Origin: JAZKSG01 sp964384785
Lineage (GTDB): Archaea; Thermoplasmatota; E2; DHVEG-1
Reading direction: 5' to 3'
Length of the DNA stretch: 63,029 nucleotides
Assembly: GCA_964384785.1 (NCBI GenBank)
Contig: CAYLLH010000112.1
Location: forward strand, 1 to 63,029
The notes under the pieces were generated by a model. It worked only from the letters and a program-made list of their open reading frames with translations, was not told the DNA's origin and made no database searches. This document shows positions 16,060 through 22,304 of this stretch, in pieces (positions within the stretch are counted from its first letter, which is position 1; each line of letters starts with the position of its first letter). A program made the position numbers and the translations under genes.

Positions 16060-16980
16060 ATGACAGCAATAACTGCAGATAAACTTAAAAAAAGATTTGG
16101 AACAGTTACAGCAGTTGATAATGTCAGCTTTGATGTTAAGGAAGGTGAGGTTTTTGGTTTCCTTGGTCCAAATGGTGCCGGAAAAACCACGACAATACGT
16201 TTGCTAACAGGTATTTTAACACCTGACGCAGGTAATGTTACAATCAAAAATATAAATATGAAAAAGAATCCAATTGATGCAAAAATGATGATGGGAGTTA
16301 TCCCTGAGATGGGAAATATATATGTTGATCTTACCGCAAAGCAGAATCTAATTTTAGCAGGAAAATATTATGGGCTTTCAAAAAATGTGTTGGAAGATAA
16401 AGCAGATAAGCTTCTCTCAATTCTTGAATTATATGATAGAAGAAATGATTCGGTACGTACTTTTTCAAAAGGAATGAAACAAAGAATAAGTATAGCTTGT
16501 GCCATTATTCATGATCCCAAGATTCTTTTTTTAGATGAACCGACAGAAGGTCTTGATGTTCAAAGCCGTCGATTAATCACTAAAATAATAAATGATATGA
16601 ACAAAAAAGGTTGTACAATATTTTTAACAACTCATAATATCGAAGAAGCAAATAAATTATGCGAAAGAGTATGTATTATTCATAATGGTCAGATTGTAGC
16701 CATTGATCGACCTGAAAAACTTAAAAATACTTTTGATAAAACACAGTCTATAAAGGTTTCTTTTGATAAAAAAGTAAAAAAAGATTTGTTTAAATCTGAA
16801 TGCATTTTAAAAACAGATACGAGTGGGGATAAATGGGTTTTTTATACAAAGGATCCTGATAAATTAGTAAAATACATTGTATCTCTTGCAGAAAAAAAAG
16901 ATTTGAAAATTGTTTCTCTTACCACAAGTGGTCCAAGTCTTGAAGAAGCATTTGTTAGACTCACTCAAGGAGGTAAATAA
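16060..16980 (+). CDS. ABC transporter ATP-binding protein (DrrA-like exporter type)
   Basis: 306 residues. Walker A GPNGAGKT (36-43), Q-loop region VIPEMGNIY, signature FSKGMKQR (about 132-139), Walker B ILFLDEPTEGLD and the switch histidine TTHN are all present. The C-terminal 80 residues form the extra domain typical of DrrA/ABC-2 drug and polysaccharide exporters. It is coupled to the permease that starts three bases after its stop. Two such subunits should power the two permease subunits. Confidence 0.92.
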   Translation: MTAITADKLKKRFGTVTAVDNVSFDVKEGEVFGFLGPNGAGKTTTIRLLTGILTPDAGNVTIKNINMKKNPIDAKMMMGVIPEMGNIYVDLTAKQNLILAGKYYGLSKNVLEDKADKLLSILELYDRRNDSVRTFSKGMKQRISIACAIIHDPKILFLDEPTEGLDVQSRRLITKIINDMNKKGCTIFLTTHNIEEANKLCERVCIIHNGQIVAIDRPEKLKNTFDKTQSIKVSFDKKVKKDLFKSECILKTDTSGDKWVFYTKDPDKLVKYIVSLAEKKDLKIVSLTTSGPSLEEAFVRLTQGGK

Positions 16981-16982
16981 GC

Positions 16983-17723
16983 ATGTTACCTTTTTTACAA
17001 GGAGTTATTGTCACTGCTGAAAAAAACATTAAAATATATTATAAAAAAGCACCAGTGGTTATTTTTGGTCTTTTGTTTCCATTGTTTATGTTTACATCTT
17101 TTTACATGGGAAGAAACATTGATATAACTATTTTCTTCCCTGGTTTTCTTGCTATGGCATTGTTTTTTACTTCTTCATCAGTAGGTCCATTGATTACTCC
17201 TTGGGAGAAACAAGCAGGAACATATGAACGATTACTATCTTTTCCTGTAAGCATTCATACAATAATTTTGGGAGATGTTTTAGCAGGGGCAATATATGGA
17301 ATAATGATTACATCTCTTGTTATGGTTGCTGCAGGGATTCTACTCGGTTTTTCAATAGTTAATGTTCTAATTATTGCATTTGCTTTGATATTAGGAACAT
17401 TGTGTTTTGCATCATTAGGTGTGGCTTTAGCATCACCTTCGGTTCGTTCTCCTTCTCATATTATGATGTTTTCCAGTTTGATTCGTTTTCCATTGATTTT
17501 TATTAGTGGTATTTTTATCCCCATTCAGGAACTACAAGGAATAGCAAAGGTTCTTACATATTTCTCCCCTCTAACTTATCTTGTTGATATGTTTCATGCA
17601 GGTTTAGATGGTACATCAGTTTTTCCAGTAATCGTAGATATTTTTGCTTTGATTATTTTCACCTCTGTTTTTTTGTTGATAGCAAGCTATTTTCATAAGA
17701 GAAACATGATGAAGGGATTATGA
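16983..17723 (+). CDS. ABC-2 type permease subunit
   Basis: 246 residues with six predicted membrane helices and the ABC-2 layout: an N-terminal amphipathic segment, the GPLITPWEKQAGTYERLLS coupling region after the second helix, and a FISGIFIPIQEL re-entrant stretch before the last helix. It forms an exporter with the preceding ATPase. The substrate may be whatever the Cys-rich regulator senses, possibly a drug, lipid or metal complex. Confidence 0.88.
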   Translation: MLPFLQGVIVTAEKNIKIYYKKAPVVIFGLLFPLFMFTSFYMGRNIDITIFFPGFLAMALFFTSSSVGPLITPWEKQAGTYERLLSFPVSIHTIILGDVLAGAIYGIMITSLVMVAAGILLGFSIVNVLIIAFALILGTLCFASLGVALASPSVRSPSHIMMFSSLIRFPLIFISGIFIPIQELQGIAKVLTYFSPLTYLVDMFHAGLDGTSVFPVIVDIFALIIFTSVFLLIASYFHKRNMMKGL

Positions 17724-17949
17724 ATTAAATATATTTGAACCTTAAGTCGAAAGTTTTTTCCCTGTGGCCTTATGTTTTTTAACAGGTGAAAAATCCCTTT
17801 AAATTCTGTATCTTATAAAGAAAATCAATTTTGTTAAAAATTTTTTGTATCGATTTTTTTATACGAATTCTTCTATTCTATTCTTAATTTTGGAACCGAT
17901 GGTTTAGATAGTAAGTTTTATATATCTCATTTCCATTAACGATTGTTAA

Positions 17950-18145
17950 GCAGAGGCAATTTTAGGGTGGTGCCGAGAAAAAAAAAACAAAATTCAATAA
18001 TTTAGATTAACAACCAAAAAAATGGGGGAAGTAAAAAAAACTGATTAGCAGAACCTTCTCATCCTATTTTAACATCCCATCTTTTCCTCCTCTCCTCACC
18101 CTTTTTAAAAAAAACTGCTAATCAAAAAAACTTCCCCCAACCCTA
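17950..18145 (+). ncRNA. Candidate structured small RNA with CU-rich loop
   Basis: No open frame covers this 470-base gap. A good TATA box (TTTTATATAT, 17916-17925) would start transcription near 17950. Within the transcript, TTAAC/GTTAA and GGCA/TGCC form small hairpins, and a long arm joins GGGGGAAGT (18024-18032) and GATTAGCAG (18043-18051) to CTGCTAATC (18115-18123) and ACTTCCCCC (18130-18138), with an A-rich internal loop. The 63-base terminal loop contains no G and is rich in CCTCC/CTCACC, complementary to ribosome-binding sequences. A T-run follows at about 18149. Structure is seen in the sequence; transcription and role are inferred. Confidence 0.45.
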
Positions 18146-18194
18146 TCCCTTTTTAAGAAATAAATCAATAACAAAACAAAGGAACACAAAAAAC

Positions 18195-18818
18195 ATGCAA
18201 AAACTAACAAAAAAAATTGAAGAAATCAAAAAAACACCAACTAAACAAAAAATCGATCAAAGAATACAAGAATTCAAAAACATAAACAAAAACTCAAACG
18301 ATGAAATATTCCAAGAAATGTGTTTCTGCCTTCTAACAGCAAACTTCAACGCAGAAAAATCAATAAAAATACAAAATCAAATTGGACAATGTTTCTACAC
18401 AGATTCACAAGAAACACTAACAAAAAAACTAAAAAAACATGGACACAGGTTTCCAAACAAAAGAGCAGAATACATACATGAATCAAAAAAATGTAAAAAC
18501 CAACTACAAAACATAATAAATTTTCATGATAAAAACCAAATACGGGAATGGATAGTAAAAAATGTTAAAGGACTAGGCTACAAAGAAGCAAGTCATTTTC
18601 TAAGAAACATCGGCTTTCAAGACTATGCAATAATAGATTTTCATATACTGGATCTACTAGAAAAACACGATATAATAAAAAAACCAAAAACTCTTACCAA
18701 AAAAAAATATTTAGAAATAGAAAAAACCCTAAAAAAAATATCTGAAAAAACAAATCTAACACTAGCAGAATTGGATCTTTACCTTTGGTATATGGAAACC
18801 GGAAAAATATTAAAATAA
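18195..18818 (+). CDS. ogg: Ogg2-type 8-oxoguanine DNA glycosylase/AP lyase
   Basis: 207 residues, the usual Ogg2 length. The helix-hairpin-helix is VKGLGYKEASHFLRNIG, with the lysine of GYKEAS as the likely Schiff-base residue, and the catalytic aspartate lies in YAIIDFHIL. The N-terminal helices (EMCFCLLTANFNAEKS) match the family. The enzyme removes 8-oxoguanine and cleaves the abasic site. It has no SD near its ATG but lies 30 bases ahead of the permease gene on the same strand. The codons are very A-rich, like the preceding region. Confidence 0.85.
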   Translation: MQKLTKKIEEIKKTPTKQKIDQRIQEFKNINKNSNDEIFQEMCFCLLTANFNAEKSIKIQNQIGQCFYTDSQETLTKKLKKHGHRFPNKRAEYIHESKKCKNQLQNIINFHDKNQIREWIVKNVKGLGYKEASHFLRNIGFQDYAIIDFHILDLLEKHDIIKKPKTLTKKKYLEIEKTLKKISEKTNLTLAELDLYLWYMETGKILK

Positions 18819-18850
18819 AAATTTTTTTAGTAATGGTTTGATAACGAAAT

Positions 18851-20014
18851 ATGGATGAAAATTGCCCGATATGTGGGATGAAAGGAACCATAAAAGCACA
18901 TAACCATTATTTCTGCAGCAGGCACTGTATAGAAAAATACGAAAAAGAACACAACATCCCCAAAGAAAACGAATACTGCCCAAGCTGTCATGCAAAAAAA
19001 GCAGCACCATGGTACAAACAAAGACTAACAATAGTAACCATTTTTACAATTATAGTTGTAACTTTATCTTTTTTTATTGATCAACTAAACCCTTTTTTTC
19101 ATGCCTTCATGGATTATCTTTATTTAATCTGGTGGGCAATACTACTAGGATTCTTACTAGGTGGAGTTATAGATTATTTTATTCCCAGGGAATACATCAA
19201 AAAATATTTATCCCGTCATCAAAAAAGAACAATTTTTTACTCAATAGGCTTTGGGTTTTTGATGAGTGCTTGTTCACATGGAATACTAGCCATAGCAATA
19301 GAGCTCTATAAAAAAGGAGCAAGTACCTCATCCGTGGTAGCATTCTTGATGGCTTCACCCTGGGCAAACCTACCAATAACTTTTCTTTTGTTTGGTTTTT
19401 TTGGACTAAAAGCAATATATATCATAGTTTCAGCACTACTAATAGCAACCACTACAGGTCTTATCTTTCAAGCACTTGAAAGACATGGAATGGTAGAATG
19501 TAAAAGCTGTCAGATGGGAGAAGATACACCAGTACTTATGGATTTCTCAATCAGGGAAGATATCAAAAAAAGATGGAAAAACTATCAGTTCAACTTTAAA
19601 AACAACTATCAAGCATTAGTAGGAACCTTAAAGGGTTCATGGTCTCTAACCAAAATGGTACTCTGGTGGCTAATAATAGGGATGCTAATGGCAGCATTCG
19701 CCCGAGCATATATCCCAACAAATCTATTTCAACAATACATGGGACCAACACTACTAGGATTAGCTATAACACTACTATTTGCAACAATAATAGAAGTATG
19801 CTCTGAGGGAAGCGCACCACTAGCTTTTGAAATATTTAACAAAACCGGAGCATTTGGAAACAGTTATGTTTTCTTAACTTCTGGGGTAATAACAGATGTG
19901 ACTGAGTTAGGATTGATATGGCATAACATTGGAAAAAAAGCAGCAATATGGTTACCAATAATAACAGTCCCTCAAGCACTTATAATAGGACTTCTAATGA
20001 ATATATTTCTATAA
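18851..20014 (+). CDS. COG0701 permease with N-terminal zinc-knuckle domain
   Basis: 387 residues. Residues 1-45 form a Cys/His metal knuckle (CPICGMKG...HNHYFCSRHCIEKY plus CPSCHAKK), resembling the metal-binding YHS/MYM-type domains fused to metal transporters. About eight to ten membrane helices follow, with SACSHGILAIAIELYKKGA replacing the CSCTVLP motif of the paralogue at 8298, and LMASPWANLPIT matching its GPAINVL segment. A central loop has another C-x2-C (ECKSCQ). Likely a heavy-metal exporter fed by its own metal-binding domain. The metal is unknown. Confidence 0.82.
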   Translation: MDENCPICGMKGTIKAHNHYFCSRHCIEKYEKEHNIPKENEYCPSCHAKKAAPWYKQRLTIVTIFTIIVVTLSFFIDQLNPFFHAFMDYLYLIWWAILLGFLLGGVIDYFIPREYIKKYLSRHQKRTIFYSIGFGFLMSACSHGILAIAIELYKKGASTSSVVAFLMASPWANLPITFLLFGFFGLKAIYIIVSALLIATTTGLIFQALERHGMVECKSCQMGEDTPVLMDFSIREDIKKRWKNYQFNFKNNYQALVGTLKGSWSLTKMVLWWLIIGMLMAAFARAYIPTNLFQQYMGPTLLGLAITLLFATIIEVCSEGSAPLAFEIFNKTGAFGNSYVFLTSGVITDVTELGLIWHNIGKKAAIWLPIITVPQALIIGLLMNIFL

Positions 20015-21139
20015 AATTCTATAATTATTCCAACCCACTCTTTCAATTAAATTATTTTTCTTCCAGCATCTAATAGCTTTATTAGCTTGTGAAGATGTTC
20101 TACCAAAATCTCTTATATCTTGATAACAAAAATTCTTATTTTTCATTTTTAATTTATTAAAAATTTCTTTATTTATGTTCATACTTTTCCTAATTAAAGG
20201 ATAATGAGAAGGGTTTATTTTTTTACAAATTTCAATAAACTCTTTTTCTTTAGCCCAAAGTCCAGCGATAAGACCATACTCTCTTTTTGCTTCTTTTAAG
20301 TAATCCAATATTATTGGAAAATTATAGTTATAAATTGTAATATCATCCTTATCATTAGTAGGATCAGAATGATCAAAATTTAAGCTATCAAGCAAAATTT
20401 TAAATCCAGTTCTAAATCCCTCCTTTTTTTGAGAAACTGTTAAAGTTGTGTCTTTAAAATGTCCTTCATCAAATATAAATTGGAAAAAAACCTGCATTTT
20501 ATATTCATAAGAAAGTTTAGAGACTGCCTTGAAAAATTCTATAGAATAAAAATCTTTTATTCCAATATTTAATGATTTACAAGTTAATCTAACTAAATGA
20601 GTAGGTATACTAATATAAAACACATTACCTATTTTAGATTTTAATCTACAAGATATTGAATCATTTTTTGTGATTTTTTTTAATAATTTTTCCATATATC
20701 TACTATTATTTCCCTTTTGATACCACTCGGCATTTATCCCATTTTTTTTGGTATTAATAAAAAAACTTCCATCACCGTGTATTGTAACAGATCTGAGAGT
20801 CAATGGCTCTAAGAAAAATGGGAAATGAATTTTATACATATTAGCTTGCCCTGATCCGTAATGAGTAATTTCTTTTTCTAAACCTTTTCGTTTAACACCA
20901 AGAGAATCTACAATACTTATTAAGTGAGGAATTGAATGAGCTCTTTTTTTATTTTTAGAAGTATATATTGAATAAATTGTTTCCCTGTCAAAATTAAGAT
21001 CTCGGGATAGTTTTCTTACACCATATTTTTTAATCTTAATTTTTAATTTTTCACGAATTTCTTTATTAAGTCGTACATAACCTTGGACATCCCATACATG
21101 TACTTTCTTAGGAATCTTATAATCATTACACATAATCAA
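20009..21139 (-). CDS. Free-standing LAGLIDADG-like protein with N-terminal HTH
   Basis: 376 residues. An N-terminal helix-turn-helix (about 40-75, KYGVRKLSRDLNFDRETIYS) precedes two diverged LAGLIDADG-like helices: LRSVTIHGDGSFFI (about 135-150) and VFFQFIFDEGHFK (about 240-255). The acidic residues at their ends (GDG, DEG) are the expected metal ligands. A second helix-turn-helix-like segment closes the protein. Such proteins may be homing endonucleases or domesticated regulators of the WhiA type. It is not inside a host gene and has its own promoter region. Its 3' end overlaps the convergent permease gene by six bases. Function remains open. Confidence 0.6.
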   Translation of the reverse strand: MIMCNDYKIPKKVHVWDVQGYVRLNKEIREKLKIKIKKYGVRKLSRDLNFDRETIYSIYTSKNKKRAHSIPHLISIVDSLGVKRKGLEKEITHYGSGQANMYKIHFPFFLEPLTLRSVTIHGDGSFFINTKKNGINAEWYQKGNNSRYMEKLLKKITKNDSISCRLKSKIGNVFYISIPTHLVRLTCKSLNIGIKDFYSIEFFKAVSKLSYEYKMQVFFQFIFDEGHFKDTTLTVSQKKEGFRTGFKILLDSLNFDHSDPTNDKDDITIYNYNFPIILDYLKEAKREYGLIAGLWAKEKEFIEICKKINPSHYPLIRKSMNINKEIFNKLKMKNKNFCYQDIRDFGRTSSQANKAIRCWKKNNLIERVGWNNYRIL

Positions 21140-21183
21140 TATTACAAAAAATTTTATTTAAATAAAAATATAACTAACAGATA

Positions 21184-21223
21184 ATTGAAAGTATTCTGAG
21201 ATGAAGCCTTTTTTACTTTCAAT
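21184..21223. promoter_or_regulatory. 10-bp inverted repeat between divergent genes
   Basis: ATTGAAAGTA (21184-21193) pairs perfectly with TACTTTCAAT (21214-21223) across a 20-base loop. It lies between the divergent LAGLIDADG-like gene and the RadA-like/polymerase operon, upstream of a TTTTTAAAAG TATA-like sequence. It is either an operator for a dimeric regulator or an RNA hairpin; an operator is favoured because both flanking genes point away from it. Confidence 0.45.
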
Positions 21224-21270
21224 GACGTCCCCGTTTTATCTTTTTAAAAGATGACATACATGTAAGCTTT

Positions 21271-21290
21271 CCAAAAAAAACTTTTTTTGG
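21271..21290 (+). promoter_or_regulatory. Short A/T hairpin before the RadA-like gene
   Basis: CCAAAAAAA and TTTTTTTGG form a perfect inverted repeat with two bases between, immediately before GGGGGAATTTTATG, the ribosome site and start of the RadA-like gene. In the mRNA it would abut the GGGGGA site and could affect translation of the operon's first gene. Confidence 0.35.
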
Positions 21291-21299
21291 GGGAATTTT

Positions 21300-22046
21300 A
21301 TGAGAAAAACTAAGCTTGCATTGGATGTCGTCGAAAAACCTGATTTTCAGGTTGCAAAAGATATGTTGAAACCAGATATAATAGTGAAATCTGGTATTAA
21401 AGAAATAGATAAACTAATTGGTGGTTTTAAAACAGAAACTGTGACCTATATCGATGGAGACAGCAGTTTTATTTCTAATATTCCCAATCAGCTTTGTGTT
21501 AATACTTTCAGGACTTTTCATAGTGACACGATTTATATTGATGGTGGGATGTGTGCTGATCCTTACAAGATTGCTTGTTATGCTCGATGTATGGAGTTAG
21601 ATCAAAAAAAGACTTTGAAACATGTTCATATAAGCCGTGCTTTTACAGTATATCAACTCTCTACTATTATTCAGAACATGTTAGAACAAGCCATAAGGCA
21701 GTACAATCCTCGTACTTTGATTATTGGTAGTTTTCCTAGTTTTTATCTTGATTCGGATGTGGATGAAAAAGAAGCACAGATTCTTCTACGTTTGAATCTT
21801 CATAAAATCCATGAATTAACTGTTAAATATGGTCTTATCACTGTTTTTACAAATTTTGAAAAAAAACTTTTGTCTAGTAAACGTAACATCCGAGGTATTC
21901 TTTACAATGATGTTGATGAAGTTGTTTTGTTAAAAGAGCATGATTTATCAACTAAAGTCAGGCTTTTAAACAAAAAAAAGCAGACTGTGATTCTTCATCT
22001 ACTACGTGGTCAGATGCGTCTTCAAGATTATGGTATGGTGATATAG
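21300..22046 (+). CDS. RadA/RadB-like RecA-fold protein with lost ATP-binding motifs
   Basis: 248 residues of RecA/RadB-like core: SGIKEIDKLIGGFKTETVTYIDG aligns with the region leading into Walker A, but the P-loop reads GDSSFISN (residues 53-60) instead of GxxxxGKT, and the Walker B strand reads RTLIIGSFPSF without the aspartate. Both ATPase motifs are therefore gone, while strands and helices around them (FHSDTIYIDGG, LIIGSFPSFYLD) are kept. Such a protein may be a structural adaptor, as ImuA is in bacterial mutasomes. It is the first gene of the polymerase operon, with three bases to the next gene. Confidence in the fold is good; the role is inferred. Confidence 0.72.
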   Translation: MRKTKLALDVVEKPDFQVAKDMLKPDIIVKSGIKEIDKLIGGFKTETVTYIDGDSSFISNIPNQLCVNTFRTFHSDTIYIDGGMCADPYKIACYARCMELDQKKTLKHVHISRAFTVYQLSTIIQNMLEQAIRQYNPRTLIIGSFPSFYLDSDVDEKEAQILLRLNLHKIHELTVKYGLITVFTNFEKKLLSSKRNIRGILYNDVDEVVLLKEHDLSTKVRLLNKKKQTVILHLLRGQMRLQDYGMVI

Positions 22047-22049
22047 TCT

Positions 22050-22304
22050 ATGGGTCGTACTGTTCCTACTTTTAGAAACATTGTTGAAAGTTTTGGCTGG
22101 GAGTGGAATGATTTCAAACGTGCTCTTAGAGAGATGGATCGTGAGGCTTTTGATGAACTTTTGAATCATGCTCGTCGTCATGCATCTGCTGGGAGTAATA
22201 TGAGTAATCCTAACCCGTTTGAACCAGTGGTTATGAGCATTCTGGTTGAACATGAAAAAACTATAAGAAAACTAAGAAAAGATGTTAACGGGAAACATTC
22301 TTGA
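22050..22304 (+). CDS. Small helical protein of the archaeal polymerase operon (GRTxPTxR type)
   Basis: 84 residues, all helical and charged. It begins MGRTVPTFRNIVE, has WNDFKRALREMDREAFDELL and RRHASAGSNM in the middle, then NPFEPVVMSILVEHEKTIRKL. I recall small euryarchaeal proteins with the same GRT-P-x-R opening and DREAFD...ARRHASA core, but cannot name a characterised one. It is locked between the RadA-like gene (three bases) and the polymerase gene (23-base overlap), implying a subunit or adaptor role in that complex. No catalytic motif is visible. Confidence 0.7.
   Translation: MGRTVPTFRNIVESFGWEWNDFKRALREMDREAFDELLNHARRHASAGSNMSNPNPFEPVVMSILVEHEKTIRKLRKDVNGKHS

Noticed and set aside
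20009..21139. LAGLIDADG-like gene as an intein or intron enzyme
   Set aside because: It is a complete free-standing gene with no split host gene around it and no splicing motifs.
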